This document shows, one piece after another, positions 22,246 through 35,720 of a stretch of DNA of 64,000 nt. Below the pieces are notes generated by a model, which was given only the letters and a program-made list of their open reading frames with translations, did not search any database and was not told the DNA's origin. This DNA is from Vigna angularis (lineage: Eukaryota > Streptophyta > Magnoliopsida > Fabales > Fabaceae). The stretch spans positions 4,212,501-4,276,500 of the forward strand of contig NC_068973.1 in the NCBI RefSeq assembly GCF_016808095.1, given 5' to 3'. The stretch's first letter is position 1; each line of letters opens with the position of its first letter. The translations under genes were made by a program, and so were the position numbers.

Positions 22246-25200
22246 CAACAATATTTAATTACACAGACATTCTTCCAATAGTTCTTAGGGCTTAAATTAA
22301 AAATGATAAGTTATATGATATAAATGAAAAAGACTAATAAATTTATTGTTTTAGATTTTGAGCTGCTATTCAATTGTTTTATTATAACATTTGTTGTTGG
22401 TTTAATAAGTTGACTTTAGTAAAATGGTTGCAATCTGATGGCTTGGCTTATATTCAAACGCGCTTTTCGTTTTCAGGCAGTAGGTGGTGAGAGCGACTCT
22501 GGATGGCTTCACCCCCATTAATCATAATTATAATTATAATTTATTGATGGTTATCAATAATCATTGTAGTGACTGTTAATTGGTTTTCTATATTTAATTT
22601 TTTAAATGACGACCTTTGAGTTGGATAATTTTAGTTACATTTATATTTATACATTGGAGATTTCTTTTTTAATGAATTTTTTTTAAATAAATCATCTCAA
22701 TATATTTTAGCTTTATACTTAAGTTGTTTTTGTTTTAAATCTCGATTAAGTTATTAGATTTTTATTTGTCTCAATTAAATTCTTATTTTAAAAAATACAA
22801 TGTAATTTGGTAATTTATTTTTTATTTATTTTTTGTTAATATGTGACGACTTTGAAACTAAACTATTTTATTCATTTTACATTATAGTTGAAATATGTTT
22901 TTTATATATAAGCATTTATTATAGTTTGACATATATTTCTACATAATACATAACATAACTAATAATTATCTAATATATATTTATATATTTTATAATATTG
23001 TATGCATCTTATAATTTATGTCATTTAATACATATTACATTTCTTACACTAAATGATGTCAACGAAGAAAGGATCATGGGTGTTAGGAGAGTCGTTTATG
23101 ATAAAATTATAAAATTTTATTTTCCATCCACAATCATAAAATAGGAAAGTGAGACAAATATCGTAAAGAAAATATGGAATAAAATTCAACATTTATATAT
23201 ATACACATATAAATCTTCCTTTTTAAAATAGAGTAAATATAATTATTTTTGTAGTGACTATGTCTTTGCATATAATACTTTTCATTATACATTAAACATT
23301 TTATTTATTCTGGTGCAATATGAAACTTCAATATGCACTCCAATAATTATGAGATTTTTAGAAAGTAAATATCTAGACTTGAAAAGAAATATGAATCACT
23401 TCTTGATTTAAATTTTTTAATATAAATTTAATTAAGTGTAAAAATTAATTTATTCTTTATAGATTACATCTAATCAATTACCTACTTTGTTTGAAGGTGA
23501 TTAGTTGTAAAAATATAAAATTATATTTAAAACAAATTTGTAATCAATAAATTGACAGTAATTATCCATTATCAAAATTAACCGCATAATTTATGGGAAT
23601 AAAACACGTTTGGTTTCTATTGTGACTGGAATCCATTCTAAATTTCAGTGGGTGGAAAATTTGTCGTTGGAAAATCTGCTCTGACTTAAATTGAATTATG
23701 AATAAAAACTAATGTTTTTTCTTCTTATTAAAATATAATATAGACTTGTTTTGTTGGTCAATCTAAACCCATTATTATAGATATTTTTTAGTGTCAATCA
23801 TATAATAGAATTAGATACACTGTTATACACATGATATTTTATGATAGATAAAATAGGTATATTATATTTGTTATAATAAATTTTTTCTTTTAATTTATTA
23901 TAATATATTGTTTCTTACCGGTCATAATAATTATAATTTTTATAATGAAAATGTCATTAATCAATTTGTTATGACATATTTCTTTTATTAGTTATAATAA
24001 TCATTATTTTTATTACAACAATATTATCAGTTAACTTTTTTTATGATGGTGGATTATATTTATCATAATAAATTTTCATTAATTTCATTTTTTTTCATTA
24101 CTTTTAAAAACATAATTGTTATTAGTAGAATTTAAATATACTTTGAACATTTTAAATTGTTGTATAACTAATGTTAACTGAACATTTTATTATTATGTTA
24201 TAATCTATATAATGGAAAGGCTTGTTCAGTTATTATCAAAGTATGCATTCTTTGAATATTAGTTTGTCTCTCTTCTACTTGGTATGTATAATTCTAGAAC
24301 TAAAATGATGTTTTGTACTTTTGTTCATGAATTGGTATAAATATACAATTTGAAAGCGATCACCCTCATAATTTTATTGAATAGACCACAAGTATAACAA
24401 ACCTATTTTGGATAGACAAAAAAAACAAAAGCTTCGTGAGTTTTTCAGTTGAAATTTATAAAACCTATTGGCATACAATGTTAGAGAAGCTTTTGGAGTT
24501 TCTCTATTAAAAAAACTTCTAGTTTTTTATGGATTTTTTTTTTCGTAAAATAAAATTAATTTTATACATAAACGAATTTGTAAAATTATCTTAGTTTTTA
24601 TAAATGCTTTTTTTTCATGAAAAAAATAATTTTAACTTATAAGATATTTTATTTTATTTATCTTTACAAATATTTATAGATACATATTATGAAAAAATGT
24701 ATTTAAATAATTCTAAGACAAAGAAAATGCAACTAAGTAACTAAGTTATTTATTTCTAAGCATAAGACACCGGATACTATTAGAAAATTATTTATTATTT
24801 ACAAAATTTTCAATAAAAAAATTATTTGTAAAAATATTTGTAATTTTTATTGTAAAATAATTTCAATAAACATATTTATGATTTTTTTAAGAAATATTTT
24901 CTGAAAAAAAAAACAACTATGATTTAAAAAAAATTATTTACAAAAAATTGTATTAATTTCATCGATAATAATATTATACGTTTATTTTTATATTTTTTTT
25001 CTTTCTTTTCTCTAATTTTCTTAGCTCATTTCTTATTTATTATATGATAGAAACAACCAATGGATTCATGAGAAAGATTTATACACTTTTTATTTATCAG
25101 AATATTATTTACTTTTTGCTTTATATTTGACTTAGTTTAGTATTTTGAAACATACATAGTTCTAACATCTATGCATATGAGTCAAAATAGGTCAAATTAA

Positions 25201-25458
25201 ATATTTGTTTAGTTGCGATTGTTATAATATGCATAAATTTGTGATCTAATGTAGGTATTTAGAGTGTGTAGGTATTTAGAGCATCTTGTGAGAACTAAAG
25301 TTATATAAGAGACTTTAAGTCAAGGGTGTTTTCTACACCAAGTAAGAGAAACTCTTGTATTATAGTAACTTCCAACTAGTAATATGTGATTTTGATTTTG
25401 ATACGTTTGAGTTCAATATGTATGTGATGGATTAATGCTAATAAGTGAATTTGATGAT
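22246..25458. other. AT-rich intergenic region, no gene seen
   Basis: No gene recognised. From about 23780 to 24080 the motif TTATAATAA, its complement and close variants recur many times (for example around GGTCATAATAATTAT). This could be subterminal sequence of a decayed DNA transposon. Boundaries were not found. Confidence 0.5.
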
Positions 25459-25463
25459 GTATA

Positions 25464-25885
25464 TGTTGGGTACAAACAAAGTCCCACATCAGATAAAATA
25501 AGAGATGAACATGAGTTTATATACACATAACATATCTCCATTGTTAAGAGAGGCCTTTTGGAGTGGTACCAAAAGCAAATCCGTGAGGGCTTGGCCCAAA
25601 GCGGACAATAACTTATCACTGTGGAGATATCTATGTGTATGTGTGTGTGTTGAACCTCCCTACAAATGGTATCAGAGCCCATGATTTAGGTCTGGTGACC
25701 GGGATCAGTTGAGTACGTCCCTCCATGATCAGGTGAAGCCTTGGCAGGTGGCTAGCGAGGATAAGAAAAGACTTTCGCTGTAGGGGAGGTGGTCCTTTGT
25801 TTGAGGGGAGGATGTTGGGTACAAACAAAGTCCCACATCGGATAAAATAAGAGGCCTTTTGGAGTGGTACCAAAAGCAAATCCGT
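25464..25885 (+). mobile_element. TRIM element with truncated 3' LTR
   Basis: The left LTR is 25464-25664 (201 bp, TGTTGGGTACAAAC to CTCCCTACA). Two bases later a primer-binding site, TGGTATCAGAGCCC (25667-25680), matches the 3' end of initiator-Met tRNA. A purine tract, GAGGGGAGGA, lies at 25803-25812 directly before a second LTR copy starting at 25813. The right LTR lacks an internal stretch of about 47 bp at an AAGAG microhomology and stops at about 25883-25885. The internal part is under 150 bp and non-coding. GTATA occurs just before the left LTR (25459-25463) and again at 25884-25888, perhaps a target duplication that survived truncation. Confidence 0.8.
25667..25680 (+). other. TRIM primer-binding site (initiator-Met tRNA type)
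   Basis: TGGTATCAGAGCCC, two bases downstream of the left LTR. It is the same type of site as in the copia element at 54693. Confidence 0.85.
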
Positions 25886-25929
25886 ATATGTGTAGTTGAC
25901 TTGAGAGATTTTGTAGAGGTATCATTCAC

Positions 25930-26679
25930 AAATTTGGTTTCTTAAATAGCATTGTGCACTTTGATTGATGTTGTTTTAAGCTTAAACTTCTACCTAGAGG
26001 GTTGGATAGACCAAATTTGTGATTTAATATATGTTGGTCCAAATTATTGTTCAACGAGTGTTTCACTTAGTGTTGCTCAGTGATAACATTAATTTTTACC
26101 TTGTATTTATGGTAAGTTTTGTTAATAAAATGAGATCTTCTATATTTTTATCTTGTTTAATCCTCAAATTTATCTTGTTTTTGTATATTTCTATGTTTTA
26201 GTTATTTTATCTTTGTTTTAGCTTTAATCTCTATTTTAGTGTGTGGAATAAATTAATAGGAAACAATTTTGATAGAGAAAAACAAGTTAAACTTTAAGGA
26301 AGAATGATTACACAACTAAAATATGAATTTAAGACATATACCCACGTTTCAACACTACGAACATAGAGAGCAAATAATGTTGCAAGGAACCTAACGTTGG
26401 ATGGTACAAGAAGGATGTTGGGCACCACATTTCCAGTAAGCAACATCGGGCTACACAATGACAACATTGGGCGATAATATGATGGAAGCAGCCTCATTCA
26501 CACGTTTTAAGTAATTGCACCTGACGACTCTAAGATGTCATCAAACAACAACGTTAAAACACAAATTTAAGGTATTTATTCATGGATTTTGTGAGGTTTT
26601 GGCTCATTATCTCACTCTTACATTTTCTCTCCACCTTGTGTTATTGGGAGAGGTCCTTAGAGGCGATTAATGGTGTTGG
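25930..26679. other. Repeat-derived or unassigned sequence
   Basis: No gene recognised. It lies between the TRIM and a dispersed repeat copy whose exact start I cannot place, and some of it may belong to that repeat. Confidence 0.4.
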
Positions 26680-27350
26680 GAAGCTTTTCCTCGACCATGG
26701 AAAGCTAAACCTATATGTTGAGATTAAATGTAATAAACTAAGTTCTTGTGCATTTATGATCTTAATACATGTGTTTTTCCATTTTAATGTTAGTATTTGG
26801 TTTTATGATCAATGTTTGTTGTGGCTTGATAACCCATGACTTGATGTTGGCTCTTGAGATGTTGGAAAATGTTTTTTTATCCTAAAACTAAAACTAAGTA
26901 CCTAATGGAACTTGTGTCTAGGGGTAGAACATGATTCATTAGTAATCTTAAGACTCTTAACCTTAAGGCATGTTTTACTTGTTAAGGGTGTAAGGAATTG
27001 AAACTTAATGTCTAATCATAGGCTCAAAGCCATTAGGGATAGGATTTTAGTAAGTTTGTGAGTTGATTTTAACTTGAAATTAGAATTAAGATGATTAAGA
27101 ATGCATAAGACTCAAGTGATTGAAGTCTAATATTGACAATTGTAAATAATCTATGTTAATTTTTTGTTGCATACCAACTATTTGATTAAAATATCAAAAA
27201 GAGTTTTTTTTTGTTTTTGTGAATTTGCTTGTCTAAATTAGTTATAAATTGCAAGAGTTGTCATGTGTTACACAAGTGCCATAGGAGAGAATGATAATTT
27301 ATTTAGTACTTGTTACATTGTGACCGATACATTTGTTATTTCACGTTAGC
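26680..27350 (+). repeat. Dispersed repeat, copy 1 (inverted relative to copy 2)
   Basis: Contains phrases such as GTAGAACATGATTCATTAG, TAGGGATAGGATTTTAG and GTGAGTTGATTTTAACTTG. Close matches occur in reverse complement at 28140-28410 and 30487-31000. Copy 1 is continuous where copy 2 is split by solo LTR B. No protein domain is seen. It may be part of an old retrotransposon. Confidence 0.65.
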
Positions 27351-27726
27351 ACTCAATAAGAGAGAGAAATTTCAAGTATAATATTTATTTTCTTGTTGAA
27401 AAAAAATGCTTAATTTGAGTTAATTGTTGTTGGAAATATAAATGTAATGTATGAATTGCATATAATGTAAATGAATTGAGCATATTGATATGTTTGGTTG
27501 TATGATTTGGGGGATAATGCAGAAATTTCCAAAGAGAAAATACTACATTAGTTGTGTGTTATTGAGACATTGATCGTATAAAAGGATTATTCTGACTCTA
27601 TTAGTTTCCTACTCATATAGAGGAAGATATTTAATTGTCAGAGTTGAAGGAGGTTCTATATTTCAAAATTTGGTGTTTTAGCAAACTTGCAAATATAGAA
27701 TTTATCATGTCATGATCTATGGAAGA

Positions 27727-28139
27727 TGTAATGACCCAAATCAAATCATTATTAAATAATAATATTCAATATAAAAGTGTAAGTCTATATACTAAGTACT
27801 CACCGTCTTCCAAAATTTTCAAATATTTTTTTTAATACAAACATTTTTTTATTAACAAGGAGGCATTGTTGAATACACGAGCACATAAATGTATACATGT
27901 GTCCATTCCTATTTACAACATCACAAGATCGTTATCAATCCTCACTACTACCTGCGAAATGTCTACTCTCGTATATATAAACATTCATATATGATCGTCA
28001 CAGGTGAAAACCACAACCACAAAATGCAAGGATAATACATATAAATTTATTATCACCAACTTAATTTAAACAATTTGTATCATATCGATCAAGTTGCAAT
28101 CAAATATTAATCATTCAACTCATCCTTTAACATTAGACA
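27727..28139 (-). mobile_element. Diverged LTR-end fragment related to solo LTRs A and B
   Basis: Begins TGTAATGACCC and keeps the same order of landmarks as the left ends of copies A and B: a CTGC...CTCGTATA stretch, then a GATCGTCAC stretch and an A-rich run. Only this end is recognisable, and no target duplication was found. Confidence 0.4.
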
Positions 28140-28410
28140 CAAATAAGCCTATAATACTCTATATTATTGGCTGCAAAACCAATAACAAGTGCACTGGTCG
28201 CAACGTCACAAGTGATAAATATCATTGTCTCCCAAGAGACTTGTGCAACACTTAAAAACTCTTGTTTTCTAACTCAATTTGATCACAAAGTTCATAAAAA
28301 CACAATAAACTCATTTTTGGTATTTTCATCAAACAGTTGTTGTGCAAGGAATTGTATCATAGAGTATTTACAATTTGTTAAGACTAGAGTTAATCCACTT
28401 CACTCTCATG
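28140..28410 (-). repeat. Dispersed repeat, copy 2, left part (split by solo LTR B)
   Basis: In reverse complement this aligns with about 27110-27350 of copy 1, including TTACACAAGTGCC-like and GAGAATGATA-like stretches. It continues directly into 30487 onward once the solo LTR and one copy of TCATG are discounted. Confidence 0.6.
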
Positions 28411-30486
28411 TGTAACACCCCAAAATATAAAACATCTCACACCCAAATTTATTTCATTAATAAAGAAAACATCGTACAATATTACAATCCTCCATTTAGG
28501 AGTAACATAGTTCACACTAGAAATACATTATATTTTCACACATAAATAAAACACTCTTAATTTTATTTTTTTTTCTTCTTAAAATATTCTTCATTTTTCT
28601 GCTGCTTCCTCCTTCACTTGAATTGGTTCAGACGTCGTCCCCTCATCTGCTCCCGTATAACAAAAACATTATACGATCATCGCAAAAATAAGATTTTTCC
28701 GGCACAAACAAACAAGTAAGGGTGAGCTACCATGCAAAGTTCAAAGAAAAGCATGACATTATTATTATACGTAATACATTCACCATAAATTCTAGTAAGA
28801 TGCAATTATCATACTAGACCCTATTATCCGGATATAATGTTGATGGAAGTCTCGGGTGGTCATGCACTTGTGGTGATTTCAACAACAAAATTTTTGGCCA
28901 AATAGAATATATCATATCACCCACAAGGTTAATTCATTAATGTCTATAAACATAGACTAGGACCTCCTACTACTCTCACCACATAACACATCCTTCTCTA
29001 ATTGAGACTGGAAAATTATTAGAGTTTTAGGATCACCACCAACAACAGGACCCTCAACATCAACATATACACTAATACCATGCCAATTTAGAGTCTCTCC
29101 CCGAGACTCATACTATATTTCAAATGAATAATTTCATATCAAACATCACAATAAACATTCATAATAGAATTCATACAAGATAATTATAAACAATTAACAA
29201 TAATAAAATATTACTATAAATGGTCATATAAGAATACAATATTTGACAATCATAAAAATAATCTTAATATAAAAATTCATGGGGAAACAAGAAGTTGAAT
29301 CTGGCAGAGCCGGTTAGACAACTTCTAATCCATCCAAAAATACAATATAATTAAATAACAAGAACAATAACATGTCTGGGGAAATAAGAAGTTGAATTTG
29401 GCAGAGCCGGTTAGACAACTTCTAATCCTTCCAAAAATGCAATAAAATAAATAAGTAAAGCAATAAATAGTTTGGGGAAACAAGAAGTTGAATCTGGCAG
29501 AGCCGGTTAGACAACTTCTAATCCTTCCAAAAATGCAAGAAAATAAATAAGTAAAGAAATAAACAGTTTGGGGAAACAAGAAATTGAATCTGGCAGAGCC
29601 GGTTAGACAATTTCTAATCCTTCCAAAATACAATAAAAATAAATAAGGAAAACAATAAAATGTTTGGGGAAACAAGAAATTGAATCTGGCAGAGCCGGTT
29701 AGACAATTTCTAATCCTTCCAAAATACAAAAATAAACAACTAATAACATACAAATGACATAACATAATCAACATCACATTTTACAACTATCACACTTGGA
29801 TATCAACACAAAAGCATACTCTCATTTAAAATTCAAGATCATACAGAAACAAAATACTCCATATTCAAGATTTAAGGTCAGACAAAAGCAAAATATAGCA
29901 TATTCAAGACTCAAGATAATACAAAAGGAATTACTCAAAGTTAGCTCCCCTTACCTCTATTCCAGACTTAGTTTCCTCTTCTCAAACCGTTCTCCGGAAA
30001 CTTCTAGAATTTCCCCTCTTCAACTAGAATTTCCTCCAACTCTCTTCTCTTACAATTTCTCTAGAATTTTGGTGCAAATCTTCAACCTCCCCCCTTGGCT
30101 ATTTATAGCCAAAAAATTTTACTATTCATTTTTACTATTCACTTTTACTATTCATTTTTACTATTCAAAAATTATTTTTTTATTCACCATTCTTATCTCT
30201 GAATGATTAATTCTACGTGGAGTGTTCTCTTCCACAATTTATTTTAATATTTTTTTTAACTATTCACTATTCACTATTTACTGTTTACTATTCATTTTTT
30301 TTTCTTAACTTTTTAAAATAAATTCTCAAATTTTTAAACTCCTTCCTTTGAAATTATTATTATTGTTACCTATCATAAATTTTAATTTTTTTTTCTTACC
30401 ATACTTTTATTAACTTTATAAAAATAAAAAAAAACAAAAAAAAAACAACTATTTATTAAATTTAAATATTTTTCATGGATCTTACA
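28411..30486 (-). mobile_element. Solo LTR of a large LTR retrotransposon (copy B)
   Basis: 2076 bp bounded by TGTAACACCCC and GGATCTTACA, with a perfect 5-bp duplication TCATG (28406-28410 and 30487-30491). On the minus strand GGCTATAAATAGCC (about 30099-30112) is a TATA-type promoter core followed by a GA-rich leader and AGAGGTAAGGGG, which could act as a splice donor. It shares its order of landmarks with copy A, including ACGATCATCGCA, ATGCACTTGTG and GACCCTCAACATCAACATA. It carries a five-copy 96-bp array that A lacks. It interrupts an older dispersed repeat. Confidence 0.85.
29281..29745. repeat. Five-copy tandem array of about 96-bp hairpin units
   Basis: Units start with GGGG at 29281, 29378, 29474, 29570 and 29666. 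Each contains an 8-bp inverted repeat around a 21-nt loop that holds CTGGCAGAGCCGG. In units 1-3 the stem is AGAAGTTG/CAACTTCT. In units 4-5 it is AGAAATTG/CAATTTCT, so the change on one arm is matched on the other. On the minus strand the array also stays open as a repetitive hydrophobic reading frame, which I take as a by-product of the repeat. Confidence 0.9.
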
Positions 30487-31140
30487 TCATGCATTAACAA
30501 GCATCTCAATTCCATATTAAAGTCAAAATCAACTCACAATTGTACTCAAATCCTATCTCTAGTGACTTTGTGTCTATGATAACTCATCAAGCTCCAATTC
30601 CTTGAATCCTCAACAAGAAATCATGCATTAAGTACAAGAGACTTAAGATTACTAATGCATCATGTTCTATTCCTAGATACAAGCTTTCATTAGGCATTCA
30701 ATTTCAAGTTTAAATTTAAGTCATATTTTCCAATACATCAAGAACCACAAATCAAGCATGAAAACAATCTACATCAAGCATTTAACATGGAAATTAAATA
30801 CTAACATGAATTGGAAAAACATATATCATTGATAGCACAAAATTACACAAGAGTTTAACAACTAATCTCATCAAATAAGAATAGCTCTCCATGGTGAATA
30901 ACTTAGGATTCTACAAATTGAAGAGATAAGGAAGAAATGAAAACCAAAGCGAAGATGCAAGCCCTCTCCCAAGGTTCTTGGTAGTTACTCCATGCTCCAA
31001 TTGCGTCTCCCCTGCGCCTTAGCACCTTCAATATGCAACCCAGCTTCCTCTTCAACCCCAAAAGGGGAAAAACCACCATGGATGAAGGAAAAAACCCAAT
31101 GAGGACAAGCATTGTTATTATGAATGCAAGTAGCTCAGTC
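30487..31140 (-). repeat. Dispersed repeat, copy 2, right part
   Basis: Reverse complement of copy 1 over about 26680-27110, with phrases such as CTAATGCATCATGTTCTATTC and CAACTCACAATTG. Similarity weakens beyond about 30900. A short minus-strand open frame at 30903-31112 shows no recognisable domain. Confidence 0.6.
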
Positions 31141-31309
31141 TTGGAGGTTATCTTAACAATCTAATGGTCATTCATTCTTAAATAGAGAAGATTGACACAT
31201 GTGATGAGAGTAACATGAGGTCTTAATCTAGGTGCTTCTAGTATGGATTAAGACGTGTTATAGACTAACCTTATAAGTGTGTTAGGGTAAAACCCATTGA
31301 CAATGGTTT

Positions 31310-31735
31310 TGCAAAGCAGTAGAGGTCACCACAAGTGCATAACCCGCCATAGCTCGACATTCATACTAAATCCAAATAGTCCAATCTAGGTCCTTGTATG
31401 TTTAAGATGTTTTGTTTAATTTCATGTGATATATGCGTCGTGTATGAAATGTTTAAGTGTAATATGAATTGTTTTTGTATCTTTAGCTTACCATTTTGTT
31501 TGTGTTTTGTTGTTAGGTTTCTGGGAGGATCAATGGATGTGTAGTTTTCTTCAAGCTAGTAGATGTATATAGTTTTGTTCTAGCTGGTTGTATATAAAGC
31601 TTGCTTTTATGGTTATGATAGATGATTGTAAATTAACTTATATTTCTGCATGTTAACTGATCTATTATATTGATTATGTGATACTTTCTTATAGTTTAAT
31701 ATTATATTTTTGGGATATTACAACTCCAAGTTCAC
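31310..31735 (+). mobile_element. LTR-end fragment of the A/B family, opposite orientation
   Basis: Ends GGGATATTACA at 31735. Read on the minus strand this is TGTAATATCCCAAAA, like the termini of copies A and B. CACCACAAGTGCATAACC near 31325 is the reverse complement of a landmark shared by A and B. The other terminus and a target duplication were not found. Confidence 0.45.
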
Positions 31736-32440
31736 ATAGAATTCACACACAAAATCAAGCATCATACCATTCATTATTCTCAATCAAACACAATTAAGAC
31801 CAAAATGATCATTTTATACATAGCCAACAACATACATATTAGCAGTCACAACTTTATACATTATAATCCAATTTAAAGACAAAAACTAGATTCCATTACC
31901 TTACATCGAAACTACTGAGCTCTATACACGCTAAAACCCTTGCTTAGAGCTCAAAGAATCCTAAAAATGCCTATAGAACACAGAAAAGTGATTAAAGAGA
32001 GTCCTTAAAACCTTTGATCAACAAAGAACTAAGAAAGAGAGGTAGATAACACATGCGACCAAAAAATTCCGAGACAAGATCTCAAACTAAAAGCGAAAAG
32101 GAAAAAGGAGTCCAAACAATTACTTGTTCTAAACTAAAAAATTGATCGGTAGATGTTGGAGAACACACTGTAGTGATCTCCTAGACACTCCTTGATCGTC
32201 AAATAGATTATTCAGAAGTTATATTTCTTAGAGAGAATGTAGAGAAACTCAAGGAACAAGTTTGAGAGATATTTTGTATTTTAAGTAATAAAACGAATTT
32301 AAGAAGTTCAATTTATATTATTAAATTATTTTAAAACTAAAATATTCAATCTCATTATTTTAAAACATATATCAACTCTATACACTAATTTTTAAGTTCT
32401 TACATAATTCGAATTCATATTTATTTTCTAAATTTATCTT
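31736..32440 (-). repeat. Promoter-like dispersed repeat, copy 1 (partner at 47140-47430)
   Basis: The part about 32140-32430 in reverse complement aligns with 47150-47420, sharing TTTATTTGACGATCA-like, TCTCTAAGAAAT-like and AAATTCGT-like stretches in the same order. Both have a TATAAAT-like box, then a CT-rich leader and a possible splice donor. This looks like LTR or captured promoter sequence. Boundaries are not established. Confidence 0.5.
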
Positions 32441-33000
32441 TTAAATATATTTTTTAAAATTAAAATAATTATTTTTTCAGTTTTATCGTTTCTTTAGTTT
32501 AACCATTTTTTAATTTGACATTTTTTTTTAAATTTAGTCATTTTCTAATTTTAAAATTACTTATAAAATAAATAAAAACTATTTACAATAAAATTATTTA
32601 TATTTAATTTCATAATTTTCTATATATATGTATAGATGATTTTTATTTTTTTATATTTATTTTTTATTTTTACCTTATAAATAAAAGTATTTTAAGATTG
32701 AAATAATTATTGTATTAATTTTACCATATAAGTATATAAGTGACAGGGTCTTTAACTTTAACATCGTTTTTTAAATTTAATTTTTTTAATTATAAAACTA
32801 TATACAAGTAAACAAAAACTTTATATAATAAAATTATAAAAATTATTTAATTTAATTTTATAATAAATATTGATAATAATTTATGATATATTGTTACAAT
32901 AAATATAATAAAATATTATTATTTAATTTTATAAAATGAAATATTTATATTAAATTTTTAATTATATTTTCATAAATTTATTTTATTTTTTCAAAAACTA
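32441..33000. other. AT-rich intergenic region upstream of CPN20
   Basis: Very AT-rich sequence without coding features. Confidence 0.6.
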
Positions 33001-33072
33001 GTCATGAAGAAGGTTGGTTCGGAACAGACTCACATTATCCTATGCTCACGAGTGCAGACTCACACTAGTTGG

Positions 33073-33126
33073 TTCTAGAAGGGTCCATTATCATCAGATA
33101 AAACCCCTATCTCTATTTAGGGTTTT
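33073..33126 (+). promoter_or_regulatory. CPN20 promoter motifs: heat-shock element core and telo-box
   Basis: TTCTAGAA at 33073-33080 is a tail-to-tail pair of heat-shock element half sites (TTC-nn-GAA). TAGGGTTTT at 33118-33126 matches the telo-box found in many plant housekeeping promoters. Both lie 180-240 bp upstream of the start codon. A CT-rich leader follows, and a possible 5' UTR intron spans about 33194-33288 (donor AAGGTAGAT, acceptor TTTGCGCAG). Function is inferred. Confidence 0.45.
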
Positions 33127-33307
33127 ATTATCTTCATTTCAGCTTTTAACGCCCCTTCTCTTCCTTCCAAACCTCTCTTCTTCGCCTCTACTAAGGTAGA
33201 TAATTCCACTCTCTTCTCGCAATATTATTCTTTGCTCGCAAAACTCAAAACTTGTTTGCCTTTTCCTTGATGAATTTGGTTTGCGCAGTGTAAGTAAGTT
33301 CCACTCA

Positions 33308-35720
<2,413 letters not shown>

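Noticed and set aside
29281..29745. CRISPR-like array
   Set aside because: The units are adjacent tandem repeats without unique spacers, in a plant LTR.
29325..29777. 150-codon repetitive membrane-like protein on the minus strand
   Set aside because: It is only the translation of the 96-bp tandem array in an LTR. The unit length is a multiple of three, which keeps the frame open.
27727..31735. One large element with TGTAAT...ATTACA ends
   Set aside because: The flanking 5-bp sequences (GAAGA and ACTCC) do not match. The two ends fit better as separate diverged LTR fragments in opposite orientation.
33281..33307. CPN20 start upstream of 33308
   Set aside because: The frame is open upstream but begins with TTG. 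The first ATG gives the expected transit peptide start.
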